Shown here piece by piece: positions 10,560 through 19,709 of a stretch of 64,000 nt of DNA. Position 1 is the first letter of the stretch. Each line of letters begins with the position of its first letter. The stretch comes from an uncultured Reyranella sp. (GTDB lineage: Bacteria > Pseudomonadota > Alphaproteobacteria > Reyranellales > Reyranellaceae). The notes under the pieces are model-generated. The model saw only the letters and a program-made list of their open reading frames with translations, was not told the origin of the DNA and ran no database searches. The DNA is taken from assembly GCF_945957355.1 (NCBI RefSeq), contig NZ_CAMFKM010000009.1:62001-126000 (forward strand), in the 5' to 3' direction. Both the position numbers and the translations under genes were made by a program.

Positions 10560-11317
10560 GCACCCCGACCATGCGAAGCACTTCGGCGCTGCTCTACGTC
10601 AGTGGTGTCACCGTCTCGTTCGACGGTTTCCGCGCATTGAACAACCTGTCGCTGCTGATCGAGCCCGGCGAAATGCGCGCCATCATCGGTCCCAATGGGG
10701 CCGGAAAGACCACCATGATGGACGTGGTCACCGGCAAGACGCGGCCCGACACCGGCGAGGTCGTGTTCGACGGCACGGCCGACCTCACCAAGCTCGACGA
10801 GGCCAGCATCGCTACCCTCGGCATCGGCCGGAAGTTCCAGAAGCCGACCGTGTTCGAGAGCCACACGGTGCGCGACAATCTCCTGCTGGCGCTGGCCGGC
10901 CTGCGAAGCTGGTACAAGCTGCTGCTCGCCACGCCGACGCGGGAGGAGAACCAGCGTCTCGACGAGATCCTGTCGATCATCCGCATGGAGGCGCAGCAGC
11001 ACATGCCGGCGGCCCGTCTCAGCCATGGCCAGAAGCAATGGCTGGAGATCGGCATGCTGCTCGCCCAGGATCCCAAGCTGCTGCTGGTCGACGAGCCAGT
11101 CGCGGGCATGACCGACGTCGAGACGGAGACGACCGCGCAGGTGTTGCGCGAGATCAACAGGACGCGCTCGGTCGTCGTGGTCGAGCACGACATGAGCTTC
11201 GTGCGCGCGCTCGACGTCAAGGTGACGGTGCTGCACGAGGGCTCGATGCTGGCCGAGGGGACCCTCGACCAGGTGAGCGCCGATCCGCGCGTCGTCGAAG
11301 TGTATCTCGGGCGATGA
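10556..11317 (+). CDS. urtD: Urea ABC transporter ATP-binding protein UrtD
   Basis: LivG-like ATPase of the urea importer, 253 residues from the ATG overlapping the urtC stop. The Walker A motif GPNGAGKTT lies near residue 45. The ABC signature region reads LSHGQKQWLEIGMLL, in which SHGQ replaces the usual SGGQ and which is typical of UrtD. Walker B is LLLVDEPVAGM and the switch histidine is in VVVEHDM. The frame is open upstream inside urtC but only this start fits the family N-terminus (LYVSGVTVSFDGFRALNNLS). Confidence 0.94.
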   Translation: MSTPTMRSTSALLYVSGVTVSFDGFRALNNLSLLIEPGEMRAIIGPNGAGKTTMMDVVTGKTRPDTGEVVFDGTADLTKLDEASIATLGIGRKFQKPTVFESHTVRDNLLLALAGLRSWYKLLLATPTREENQRLDEILSIIRMEAQQHMPAARLSHGQKQWLEIGMLLAQDPKLLLVDEPVAGMTDVETETTAQVLREINRTRSVVVVEHDMSFVRALDVKVTVLHEGSMLAEGTLDQVSADPRVVEVYLGR

Positions 11318-12015
11318 CGATGCTTTCAGTCCAGAACGTCAATCTCTACTACGGTGCCGCACAGGCGCTGCGCAGCGTGTCGCTTTCGGCCACGATCGGC
11401 CGCGTGACCTGTCTGCTGGGCCGAAACGGCGTCGGCAAGACCAGCCTGCTGCGCGCCATCTCCGGGCTGCAGTCCATCGCCTCGGGAACGATCTCGGTCG
11501 ACGGCCAGGAAGTCTCGAAGCTGCCGCCCTACGAGCGCGCGCGTCGCGGCGTGGCGCTGGTCCCGCAAGGCCGCGAGATCTTTCCGCTGCTGACGGTGAA
11601 GGAGAATCTCGAAACGGGCTTTGCCCCGGTGAGCCGCGAGCACAAGAAGGTGCCGGACGAGGTATTCGAACTCTTTCCGGTCCTGCAGTCGATGCTGAAG
11701 CGGCGCGGCGGCGATCTCTCGGGCGGCCAGCAGCAGCAGTTGGCGATCGGCCGCGCGCTTACGATGCGGCCCAAGCTGCTGCTGCTCGACGAACCTACCG
11801 AAGGCATCCAGCCTTCTGTGATCAAGGACATCGGCCGCGCCATCACCTATCTGCGGCAGCGTGGCGACATGGCGATCGTGCTGGTCGAACAGTATCTCGA
11901 CTTTGCCCACGAACTCGCCGATGACTTCGCGGTCATGGACCGCGGTGAGGTCGTGATGTCGGGCACGCGCGAGACCTTCGACGTGGAGGCCGTGCGCAAG
12001 CATATGACGGTTTAG
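11314..12015 (+). CDS. urtE: Urea ABC transporter ATP-binding protein UrtE
   Basis: LivF-like second ATPase, 233 residues. Walker A is GRNGVGKTS near residue 36, the Q-loop region is VALVPQGREIFPLLTV, the signature LSGGQQQQLAIGRAL, Walker B LLLLDEPTEGIQP, and the switch histidine is replaced by glutamine (VLVEQYLDFA), as in LivF-type subunits. The ATG at 11314 overlaps the urtD stop; a second ATG two codons later is an alternative. It completes urtABCDE. Confidence 0.94.
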   Translation: MTMLSVQNVNLYYGAAQALRSVSLSATIGRVTCLLGRNGVGKTSLLRAISGLQSIASGTISVDGQEVSKLPPYERARRGVALVPQGREIFPLLTVKENLETGFAPVSREHKKVPDEVFELFPVLQSMLKRRGGDLSGGQQQQLAIGRALTMRPKLLLLDEPTEGIQPSVIKDIGRAITYLRQRGDMAIVLVEQYLDFAHELADDFAVMDRGEVVMSGTRETFDVEAVRKHMTV

Positions 12016-12023
12016 AAATAATT

Positions 12024-12068
12024 CGTCGTCTCGACCGAAGCCCCGAAGGGGCTCCGGTCGAGACGACG
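12024..12068. terminator. Strong bidirectional terminator between urtE and the amidohydrolase
   Basis: A 20-bp stem with one A-C mismatch and a GAA loop. The left arm starts CGTCGTCTCGACCG (12024-12037) and the right arm ends CGGTCGAGACGACG (12055-12068), with AGCCCC/GGGGCT completing the top. It fills the 56-base gap between the stops of the convergent urtE and amidohydrolase genes. T-rich bases flank both sides (GTTTAGAAATAATT on the left, GTTATTG on the right), so it can serve both transcripts. Confidence 0.85.
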
Positions 12069-12071
12069 GAG

Positions 12072-13778
12072 TTATTGCGCCATCTGCGCGCCCCGCACCA
12101 GACGGCCAGGGCGCTCGCCGGTGAGCTCGTCGTTCTGCAGCGTCTCAACGCCGGCGTTGAACGTGTGCCGGTACCCCGTGGCGCGCTGGATCAGGCGGCG
12201 GCCGCCGGTCGGCAGGTCGTAGGCCACCTCGGGGCGCTTCAGGGTGAGGGCGTCGAAGTCGATCACGTTGATGTCGGCCTTGTGCCCCGGCGCCAGCAGG
12301 CCGCGGTCCATCAGTCCGTAGGCCTCGGCCGTACCGCGCGTCTGCTTGGCGATCAGGAATTCGAGGTCGAGCTTCGGACCGCGCGTGCGGTCGCGGCCCC
12401 ACAGGGTCAGCAGCGAGGTCGGCGAGGAGGCGTCGCAGATCACGCCGACATGCGCGCCGCCGTCGGCGATGCCCAGGACCGACGCCGGATCGGTGATCAT
12501 CTCGTGCACCACGTCGAGACTGCCATAGGCATAGTTCTCGAAGGGCAGCATCAGCAGGCCCTTGCCGCCGCGCGACATCATCTCCTCAAGCGCCACCGCC
12601 TGCGGCGTGCGGCCGGTGCGCTGCGCGATCGCGGCGATCGAGTCCTCGGGCTGCGGCTCGTAGTCCGGCCGCTCGCCGATCGGGAACATGCGGTGAAAGG
12701 CCTCGGCCATGAAAGCGCGCGGGTTCGGTTCCTGATGGCCCTCCGTCAGCACCCGGCGCAGGTCGGCATCGGCGACGAGCCGCTGATAGCGCTCCTCGGG
12801 CGACAGCTTGCGCATGTCGAGCCAGGCGCGATGGCCGGCGAACGGATGCGCCGTCGTCTCGAGCCCCATGATGACGCCGATCGGCCGCGAGCCGACCTGC
12901 GCATTGGCCATCCGGCCGCTGCGGCGCACGTCGTTGATTTGGTCGAGCGTCTCGCGCCACAGCTTGGGCTGCGCGTCGACCTGGACCAGCAGGCAGGAGA
13001 GCGGACGGCCCGCCAGCTTTGCGGCGGCGTCCAGCGCTTCGAACTCACCGGGGCCGAAGTCGGAATTGACCTGCAGCACGCCGCGGCCGGCGCGCTTCAT
13101 GCCATGGGCTATGCCCAGCAGTTCGGCCTCGCGGGCGCTGAGCGAGGGCGTGAACCGGCCGTCGCGCGCCTTGTGCTTGGTGGTGCGAGAGGTGGTGAAG
13201 CCCATGGCGCCGGCATGCAGCGCCTCCTCGGTGAGGCGGGCCATCTCCTCGATCTCGCGTTCGGTCGGCACCTCGGCGTGATCTGCGCCGCGATCCCCCA
13301 TCACGTAGAAGCGCAGCGCGCCGTGCGGCAGCTGCGCCGCCACGTCGACCGCCCTGTCCATCGAGGCCAGCGCGTCGAGATAGTCGGGGAAGGACTCCCA
13401 GTTGAACTTCACACCCTCGCTGAGGACGGTGCCGGGAATGTCCTCGACGCCTTCCATCAGGTTGATGAGATAGCCCGAGGCGCCCGGCCGCACCGGCGCG
13501 AAGCCGACGCCGCAATTGCCGAACACCGTCGTCGTGACTCCATGCCACGAGGAGGGCGTGACGAAGGGATCCCACGTCGCCTGGCCGTCATAGTGGGTGT
13601 GGATGTCGACGAAGCCCGGGGCGACGATCAGTCCCTCGGCATCGATCTCGCGTTTGCCGGCACCCAGCGTGGGGCCAACAGCGGCAATCCGGCCGCCTTG
13701 CACTGCAACATCGGCGATCCGGCGCGGGGCGCCGGAGCCATCGATCACGGTTCCGTTTCGGATGACGAGGTCAAACAT
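12072..13778 (-). CDS. D-aminoacylase / N-acyl-D-amino-acid deacylase family amidohydrolase
   Basis: Zinc-dependent amidohydrolase, 568 residues from the ATG at 13778 (MFDLVIRNGTVIDGSGAPRR). The metal-binding HxH is in APGFVDIHTHYDGQATWDPF around residues 60-79, followed by HGVTTTVFGNCGVGFAPVRPG. The C-terminal catalytic region includes IADGGAHVGVICDASSPTS. This architecture fits N-acyl-D-amino acid deacylases, which release D-amino acids or process hydantoin and dihydropyrimidine-like compounds. The exact substrate cannot be read from the sequence. It is monocistronic and convergent with urtE, and the neighbouring OYE-type gene is divergent. Confidence 0.85.
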   Translation of the reverse strand: MFDLVIRNGTVIDGSGAPRRIADVAVQGGRIAAVGPTLGAGKREIDAEGLIVAPGFVDIHTHYDGQATWDPFVTPSSWHGVTTTVFGNCGVGFAPVRPGASGYLINLMEGVEDIPGTVLSEGVKFNWESFPDYLDALASMDRAVDVAAQLPHGALRFYVMGDRGADHAEVPTEREIEEMARLTEEALHAGAMGFTTSRTTKHKARDGRFTPSLSAREAELLGIAHGMKRAGRGVLQVNSDFGPGEFEALDAAAKLAGRPLSCLLVQVDAQPKLWRETLDQINDVRRSGRMANAQVGSRPIGVIMGLETTAHPFAGHRAWLDMRKLSPEERYQRLVADADLRRVLTEGHQEPNPRAFMAEAFHRMFPIGERPDYEPQPEDSIAAIAQRTGRTPQAVALEEMMSRGGKGLLMLPFENYAYGSLDVVHEMITDPASVLGIADGGAHVGVICDASSPTSLLTLWGRDRTRGPKLDLEFLIAKQTRGTAEAYGLMDRGLLAPGHKADINVIDFDALTLKRPEVAYDLPTGGRRLIQRATGYRHTFNAGVETLQNDELTGERPGRLVRGAQMAQ

Positions 13779-13857
13779 GGCGGGGAGGATAGGCCGGGCC
13801 GGCCGCCCCGGTCTATGTTCGGCTTCCCGAAAGCCATCCCGTCCGGGGGACCGACCC

Positions 13858-14979
13858 TTGCAGAAACCTCTTCTCTTCACGCCGTTCACGATGCGCAGCG
13901 TCACCGCGCCCAACCGCTGTGTCCTCTCGCCCATGGTCCAGTTCCGCGCGACGGATGGATTGGTGAACGACTTTCACCTCGTCCATCTCGGCAAGTTCGC
14001 GCTGGGCAGGTTCGGCACCGTGTTCACCGAGAACTGCGCCGTGGAACCGCGTGGCAGGGTCACCCAGGGAGATCTCGGCCTTTGGGACGACAGCCAGATC
14101 GCGAGCCACAAGCGGTTGACCGATTTCATCCGCGGCGAGGGCGTGCTGTCGGCGACGCAGATCACGCACTCGGGTCGCAAGGGCTCGACGCCGCGCACCT
14201 TCGACAAGCGCGGCCAGTTTGGCCCGGAAGGCGCCGGCTGGAAGAAATGGGAAGTGGTCGGCCCTACCGATCTTGCCGCGGCCGAGGGGTGGCTGAAGCC
14301 GCGCGCTTTGTCGGTCGATGAAATCGAGGAGCTGGTGCAGAAGTTCGCCGCTGCGGCGAAGCGTGCAGATGCGGCGGGCTACGATGTGCTCGAGGTGCAC
14401 GGCGCGCACGGCTACCTGCTGGCGCAGTTCCTCTCGCCGATCAGCAACACGCGCAACGACCAGTACGGCGGCGATCGCGCCGGGCGCATGCGCTTCCCGC
14501 TCGACGTGGCGCGCGCCGTGCGGCAGGCATGGCCGGAGAACAAGCCGCTGTTCGTGCGCGTCTCCGCCGTCGATGGCGGCGGCGGCTGGGACGTCGACGA
14601 CACGGTGGCCTTCGCCCAGGAGCTGAAGGCGATCGGCGTCGACGTAATCGACTGCTCCTCAGGCGGCATCGCCGGTGCCGCGACGGCGGCCGGCGTGAAG
14701 CGCGGCCTAGGCTTCCAGGTGCCGTTCGCTTCGGCCGTGAAGAAGCAGGCCGGCATCTCGACCATGGCGGTCGGCCTGATCCTCGACGGGCCGCAGGCCG
14801 AGGCGATCCTGCAAGCCGGCGACGCCGACCTGATCGCGATCGGCCGCCAGGCGCTCTATGAGCCGTTCTGGCCGCTGCACGCCGCGCAGGCATTGGGCTG
14901 CGATCCCGACTTCGACCTGTGGACGCCGGAATACGGCTGGTGGCTGGAGAAGCGCGAGCACACGCTGGGGCGGAAGTAA
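13858..14979 (+). CDS. Old Yellow Enzyme family NADH:flavin oxidoreductase
   Basis: FMN-dependent TIM-barrel ene-reductase, 373 residues. It opens with KPLLFTPFTMRSVTAPNRCVLSPM, has the substrate-binding VHGAHGYLLAQFLSP (the HGAHGYL motif), then NTRNDQYGGDRAGRMRFPLDV and the phosphate-binding GDADLIAIGRQALYEPFWPL. It resembles the YqjM/xenobiotic reductase branch. I chose a TTG start at 13858 after GGGGGA; no ATG or GTG gives the expected N-terminus, and the open frame further upstream lies in the divergent promoter region. The next gene, a CoA-transferase, starts 30 bases later and could be co-transcribed. Confidence 0.86.
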   Translation: MQKPLLFTPFTMRSVTAPNRCVLSPMVQFRATDGLVNDFHLVHLGKFALGRFGTVFTENCAVEPRGRVTQGDLGLWDDSQIASHKRLTDFIRGEGVLSATQITHSGRKGSTPRTFDKRGQFGPEGAGWKKWEVVGPTDLAAAEGWLKPRALSVDEIEELVQKFAAAAKRADAAGYDVLEVHGAHGYLLAQFLSPISNTRNDQYGGDRAGRMRFPLDVARAVRQAWPENKPLFVRVSAVDGGGGWDVDDTVAFAQELKAIGVDVIDCSSGGIAGAATAAGVKRGLGFQVPFASAVKKQAGISTMAVGLILDGPQAEAILQAGDADLIAIGRQALYEPFWPLHAAQALGCDPDFDLWTPEYGWWLEKREHTLGRK

Positions 14980-15009
14980 GAAGAAAGACAATAGGCACGG
15001 GAAACGTAC

Positions 15010-16224
15010 ATGACAGGCATTCTTGCGGGCCTCCGCATCGTCGAGGGCTCGGCGTTCATCGCCGCCCCTTTGGGAGGCATGACGCTCGCCCAGATGGGGG
15101 CCGACGTGATCCGCTTCGACGACATCGAGGGCGGCCTCGACAATGAGCGCTGGCCGGTCACGGAAGCGGGCCGCTCGATCTACTGGGCCGGCCTCAACAA
15201 GGGGAAGCGCTCGATCGCCGTCGACCTGCGTAACCCCCGGGGCCGCGAGCTGCTCACGGCGCTGATCACCGCGCCGGGTGAGGGTGCTGGCATCTTCACC
15301 ACCAACATGCCGGCACGCGGCTGGCTCTCCTACGAGGAGCTGGCGAAGAAGCGCCCCGACCTGATCGCGCTCAACATCATCGGCGCGCGCGACGGCTCGG
15401 CCCATGTCGACTACACGGTGAACGCCATCACCGGCTTCCCCATGGTCACCGGTCCGGTCGGCCATGAAGGGCCGGTGAACGCGGTCTGTCCTCCCTGGGA
15501 CCTCGCGGCGGCCTATGCGGGCGCCCTGTCGCTGCTCGCCGCCGAGCGTCATCGCCGCATGACAGGGCAGGGGCAGAAGATCGTGCTGCCGCTGCAGGAC
15601 ATGGCACTCGCGACCACCTCGGCGCTGGGCTATATCGGCGAGTCGGTCGTGAACGACGTCGACCGTCCGCGCTTCGGCAACGAGATCTTCGGCACCTTCG
15701 GTCGCGACTTCCGCACGAAGGACGGTCGCTTCGTGATGATCTGCATCTTCTCGGATCGCCATGTCGATGCGCTGGCGGCCGCGGGCGGCTTCACGGATGC
15801 TTTCAGGAGGATCGAGTCCGAGACAGGGCACGATCTCAAGAGCGATGCCGGCCGCTGGAACGCCCGCCACCAGCTCATCGCCGTGATCGAGCCGTGGGTT
15901 GCGGCCCACGATGCAGCGGAGGTCTCGGCTGCGCTCAGGAAGGCCGGCGCGCTCTGGGCGCCCTACCAGACGTTCCGCGAGCTGGCCGCCGACAAGGCTA
16001 ACGTGCTCGACAATCCGATGTTCACGATCCTCGACCAGCCCGGCATCGGCCGCTACCCAGTGGCGGCGTCGCCGATGCAGTTCGGCGCCGTGCCACGTCA
16101 GCCGCCACAGCCGGCGCCCGTGCTGGGGCAGCATACAGACGAGATTCTTTCTGGGATTCTAGGCCTGCCCGGGCATGAGATCGCCCGGTTGCACGACGAC
16201 AAGGTCATCGGTGGCCCCCGATAG
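15010..16224 (+). CDS. Family III CoA-transferase resembling 2-methylfumaryl-CoA isomerase (Mct)
   Basis: CaiB/BaiF-type enzyme, 404 residues. The N-terminus (LRIVEGSAFIAAPLGGMTLA, then QMGADVIRFDDIEGGLD and WAGLNKGKRSIAVDL) resembles, from memory, the intramolecular CoA-transferase Mct, which moves CoA between the carboxylates of mesaconyl-CoA in the 3-hydroxypropionate bicycle. The aspartate of family III enzymes appears in VLPLQDMALATTSALG near residue 200. The C-terminus keeps VLGQHTDEILSGILGL. Its end overlaps the next gene by 14 bases. Pairing with an aromatic hydroxylase suggests a role in degradation rather than carbon fixation, but that is inference. Confidence 0.78.
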   Translation: MTGILAGLRIVEGSAFIAAPLGGMTLAQMGADVIRFDDIEGGLDNERWPVTEAGRSIYWAGLNKGKRSIAVDLRNPRGRELLTALITAPGEGAGIFTTNMPARGWLSYEELAKKRPDLIALNIIGARDGSAHVDYTVNAITGFPMVTGPVGHEGPVNAVCPPWDLAAAYAGALSLLAAERHRRMTGQGQKIVLPLQDMALATTSALGYIGESVVNDVDRPRFGNEIFGTFGRDFRTKDGRFVMICIFSDRHVDALAAAGGFTDAFRRIESETGHDLKSDAGRWNARHQLIAVIEPWVAAHDAAEVSAALRKAGALWAPYQTFRELAADKANVLDNPMFTILDQPGIGRYPVAASPMQFGAVPRQPPQPAPVLGQHTDEILSGILGLPGHEIARLHDDKVIGGPR

Positions 16225-17389
16225 GATCCTCATCGCCGGCGGCGGCATCGGCGGACTCGCGGCGGCGCTGGCGCTCGCCCAGAAGGGCATCGCCTCGCAG
16301 GTGCTGGAGAAGGCGAGCCGCCTCGGCGAGATTGGCGCCGGCATCCAGCTCGGCCCCAACGCCTTCCACTGTTTCGACCGGCTCGGCGTCGGCGAGGCGG
16401 CGCGCGGCATGGCGGTCTATATCGATCGGCTGCGGCTGATGGATGCGCTGGCCGACGGCGAGATCTGCCACATCGATCTCGGCGACAGGTTTCGCGCCCG
16501 CTTCGGCAATCCCTACGCCGTCGTGCATCGCGGCGATCTGCACGGCGTATTCTTGAAGGGGTGCGAAGATCATCCCCTGATCGAATTGCGCACCAATGCC
16601 GAGGTCACCGGCTACGATCAGGATGGCCTGTCGGTCGCCGCCCGGCTGCGAACGGGCGAGATGGTGCGGGGCCGCGCCCTGATCGGCGCCGACGGGCTGT
16701 GGTCGAACGTGCGGACTCAGGTGACCGCTGACGGGCCACCGCGCGTTTCGGGGCACACGACCTATCGTTCCGTGATCCCGACCGAGCTGATGCCCGAGGA
16801 TCTGCGCTGGAACGCCGCTACCCTATGGGCCGGGCCCAAGTGCCACATCGTCCACTATCCGTTGTCCGGCTGGAAGCTCTTCAACCTCGTGGTGACCTAT
16901 CACAACCATGCGCCGGAGCCCGTCGCGGGCCGGCCGGTCGACACGGAAGAGGTTCGCAAGGGCTTTGCCCATGTCTGCGAACGGGCGCGGAACATCATAG
17001 AGCGCGGGCGCAACTGGCACATGTGGGTTCTCTGTGACCGTGATCCGGTCGACCGGTGGGTCGATGGACGGGTGGCGCTGCTGGGAGACGCTGCACACCC
17101 CATGCTGCAGTACATGTCACAGGGAGGCTGCATGGCGATGGAGGATGCCGTCTGCCTCGCCGATTCGTTGTCCCGGGGCGAATCCATAGAGGCCGGCCTC
17201 GTCACCTATCGCGATCGCCGCGTCCTGCGCACGGCAAGAACACAGCTGATGTCCCGCGCCATGGGCGATCACGTCTATCATCCGGCCGGCCCGCACGCGG
17301 CATTGCGCAATGCGATGATGGGCGCCCGGACGCAGGATCAGTGGCTCGACTCTCTCGAGTGGCTTTACGGCGGCAACGGCCTCGGCTAG
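16211..17389 (+). CDS. FAD-dependent monooxygenase resembling 3-hydroxybenzoate 6-hydroxylase
   Basis: Group A flavoprotein hydroxylase, 392 residues from a GTG at 16211 that overlaps the CoA-transferase stop by 14 bases. The dinucleotide-binding motif ILIAGGGIGGLAAALALAQKG covers residues 6-26. The second FAD/NADPH motif is ALIGADGLWSNVR and the FAD ribityl-binding motif GRVALLGDAAHPMLQYMSQG is near 295. SQGGCMAMEDAVCLADSL and the ending LEWLYG fit enzymes that para-hydroxylate 3-hydroxybenzoate to gentisate. No gentisate dioxygenase is in the window, so the substrate assignment rests on family resemblance only. Confidence 0.82.
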   Translation: MAPDRILIAGGGIGGLAAALALAQKGIASQVLEKASRLGEIGAGIQLGPNAFHCFDRLGVGEAARGMAVYIDRLRLMDALADGEICHIDLGDRFRARFGNPYAVVHRGDLHGVFLKGCEDHPLIELRTNAEVTGYDQDGLSVAARLRTGEMVRGRALIGADGLWSNVRTQVTADGPPRVSGHTTYRSVIPTELMPEDLRWNAATLWAGPKCHIVHYPLSGWKLFNLVVTYHNHAPEPVAGRPVDTEEVRKGFAHVCERARNIIERGRNWHMWVLCDRDPVDRWVDGRVALLGDAAHPMLQYMSQGGCMAMEDAVCLADSLSRGESIEAGLVTYRDRRVLRTARTQLMSRAMGDHVYHPAGPHAALRNAMMGARTQDQWLDSLEWLYGGNGLG

Positions 17390-17428
17390 GGCTGCAGCTT
17401 CGTAGGGTGGGTCAGCGGAGTTTCAGGG

Positions 17429-17938
17429 ATGCGCCACGTCTTCTTCGTCCTCGCCTTGCTGTGCACCGCACTGAACGCGGGCATCTTCTATTCCTTCTCG
17501 ACCATCGTCATGCCGGGCCTCGATCTCGGCGGCGCCATGTCGGCCGTGACTTCGATGCACGGCATCAACACCATCGTGCGCAGTCCGCTCTTCGCCATCG
17601 TCTTCTTCGGCGCCCTGGTCCTGCCGCTGCTGGCGGCACTCGGCGCCCGCTCGGCCGGGCATCGTGGCGCGGCGCGTCTTTCCGCGCTTGCGGCTCTGAT
17701 CTACGCCGCCGCCGTGATCGGCGTCACCCTGCAGGTAAACGTGCCGTTGAACGAGACGCTCGCCACCGTGGCGGGCGCCGATGCCAATGCCGCGAGCTAC
17801 TGGAAGGACTTCTGGGTGCCGTGGGCGTCGTGGAACCACGTCCGCTCGCTCGGTGCGATCCTGGCCTTCCTGTGCCTGCTCGGCGCCTGGGCGGTCGACC
17901 TGACGTCGGCCGGCCGCCGGTCCTACGGCCTGCGCTGA
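17429..17938 (+). CDS. DUF1772 (anthrone oxygenase-like) membrane protein
   Basis: A 169-residue integral membrane protein with four hydrophobic segments (about 3-24, 50-72, 82-103 and 140-160). NAGIFYSFSTIVMPGL near the N-terminus and the polar loop LQVNVPLNETLA followed by W..F..PW.SWNHVRS fit DUF1772, a family that includes fungal anthrone oxygenases; the bacterial members are uncharacterised. It starts 39 bases after the flavin hydroxylase and may be the last gene of that transcript. Confidence 0.78.
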   Translation: MRHVFFVLALLCTALNAGIFYSFSTIVMPGLDLGGAMSAVTSMHGINTIVRSPLFAIVFFGALVLPLLAALGARSAGHRGAARLSALAALIYAAAVIGVTLQVNVPLNETLATVAGADANAASYWKDFWVPWASWNHVRSLGAILAFLCLLGAWAVDLTSAGRRSYGLR

Positions 17939-17961
17939 ACGCGGGCCGTGGCACAAGGGCG

Positions 17962-19620
17962 TCAGATGATGACGTCCTCGTGCATCGCGGCCATCAGGTT
18001 GGGATTGTCGCGATAGTCGACATGCACGCCGACAAGTACCGGGCCTTCCATCGCCATTGCCTTGCGCAGCGTCGGGCCGACATCGTCGGCATCCTTGATC
18101 ATCAGGCCCCGGGCGCCCATCGACTCGGCGAACTTCACGACGTCGACCGGCCCGAAATGCACGCCTGAATCGCGACCGTAGGCGGCGACCTGCTGGATGC
18201 CGACCATGTTGTAGCTGCCGTCGATCCAGACGACGTGCACGAAGTTGCACTTGAGCCGCACCGCTGTCTCCAACTCGACGGCGGAGAAGAGGAAGCCGCC
18301 GTCGCCGGAGATGGAGATCACCTTGCGCCCTGGCTCGGCGAGACAGGCGGCGATGCCCCAGGGCAGGGCGACGCCCAGGGTTTGCTGGCCGTTGCTGATC
18401 AGGATCTGTCGCGGGCGGTGACTGATGAGATGCCGCGCCATCCAGATATGGAACGAGCCCATGTCGGAGCAGAGCGTCACGTCCTCGTCGATCAGCGTCT
18501 GAAGTTCGTGCACCAGGCGCAGCGGATGGACCGGCGCGCCGTTGCGTCTCGCCGCCTCGGCGGCGACCGTCGTGCGCTCTTTCTGGATCTCGGCGAGCAG
18601 GGCCGACTGTGTCGGGCGCTCCTTTGGCTTCAGCAGTGCCGAGAGCGCGCGCAATGTGGCGGCGCTATCGCCCATCAACTCGATGTCGGGGCGGTAGCAC
18701 TGGTCGTAGTCGGCCGGAATGCAGTCGATATGGATCAGCGTGCGCTTGCGCCCGGCGTTCCAGAGCCCGGGATCGTACTCCACCGGATCGAATCCGATCG
18801 TGATCACGACGTCCGCCTGGTCGAGGAGCCGGTCGGCCGGCTGGTTATGGAACAGCCCGACCCTTCCGCCGAAGCAGTCGAGGCGATCCCGCGGCACCAC
18901 GCCCGCGGCCTGATATGTGCCGGCGACCGCCAGCCGGGTCCGGGCAAGCAGCACGCGCACCGCCTCGGCAACCGGACCCTGGCTCGCCAGCATGCCGAGC
19001 AGGATCACCGGCCGTTCGGCCGCGTCGATCGTCTTGGCGGCTTCGGCGATGGCTTCGCTGTTGGCGGCCCCAAGCCGCGGCACCACGGCCGGGGTCAGGA
19101 CCGGGCCGGGAGCGGGCGCCTTCATCACGTCCTTGGGCAGGCCGAGAAAGGCCGTGCCCGGCCGGCCGGACTCGGCGGCGCGGAAGGCCGAGGCAATCGC
19201 CTCGGAAATGGCCGACGGCGAGTCGATCTCGGCCGCGTACTTGGTGACGGGCCGCAGCAGCGCCACCGTGTCCATGCTCTGGTGCGCCTGCTTCAACCGA
19301 TCGGCGATCGGCACCGCGCCGCCCAGCGCCACCACGGGATCGCCCTCGGTGTTGGCGGTGGCAAGGCCGGTGGCGAGGTTGGAAACTCCAGGTCCCGAGG
19401 TCACCAGCACGACGCCGGCCTTGCCAGTCAGGCGGCCCAGGCCGCCGGCGATGAAGGTCGCGTTCTGCTCGTGCCGGCAGACCACGAGCTTGATCTTCGA
19501 GTCGACCAGCGCGTCGAAGACCGGATCGATCTTGGCGCCGGGAATGCCGAATATGTACTCGACGCCCTGGGCCTCGAGGTTGCGCACCAGCAGGTGCGCG
19601 CCGTTCTTCGGGTCGCTCAT
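17962..19620 (-). CDS. alsS: Catabolic-type acetolactate synthase
   Basis: Thiamine-diphosphate enzyme condensing two pyruvates to acetolactate. It has 552 residues from the ATG at 19620. The catalytic glutamate is in CRHEQNATFIAGGLG near residue 50, TSGPGVSNLATG follows, and the ThDP/Mg motif runs from SISGDGGFLFSAVELE to IDGSYN. No regulatory subunit gene is adjacent. The divergent neighbour is acetolactate decarboxylase, which argues for the acetoin-forming (AlsS/BudB) type rather than the biosynthetic IlvB type. The two start codons are 89 bases apart and could share control. Confidence 0.9.
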   Translation of the reverse strand: MSDPKNGAHLLVRNLEAQGVEYIFGIPGAKIDPVFDALVDSKIKLVVCRHEQNATFIAGGLGRLTGKAGVVLVTSGPGVSNLATGLATANTEGDPVVALGGAVPIADRLKQAHQSMDTVALLRPVTKYAAEIDSPSAISEAIASAFRAAESGRPGTAFLGLPKDVMKAPAPGPVLTPAVVPRLGAANSEAIAEAAKTIDAAERPVILLGMLASQGPVAEAVRVLLARTRLAVAGTYQAAGVVPRDRLDCFGGRVGLFHNQPADRLLDQADVVITIGFDPVEYDPGLWNAGRKRTLIHIDCIPADYDQCYRPDIELMGDSAATLRALSALLKPKERPTQSALLAEIQKERTTVAAEAARRNGAPVHPLRLVHELQTLIDEDVTLCSDMGSFHIWMARHLISHRPRQILISNGQQTLGVALPWGIAACLAEPGRKVISISGDGGFLFSAVELETAVRLKCNFVHVVWIDGSYNMVGIQQVAAYGRDSGVHFGPVDVVKFAESMGARGLMIKDADDVGPTLRKAMAMEGPVLVGVHVDYRDNPNLMAAMHEDVII

Positions 19621-19709
19621 CGTGTTGCTCCGCTCTCGATTCCGGGCCGCGTCCGGGCGATCATGCCCGTCCGGGCAGCCCTTGTCGCCCGCGATGGAAG
19701 GAAGGCGCA

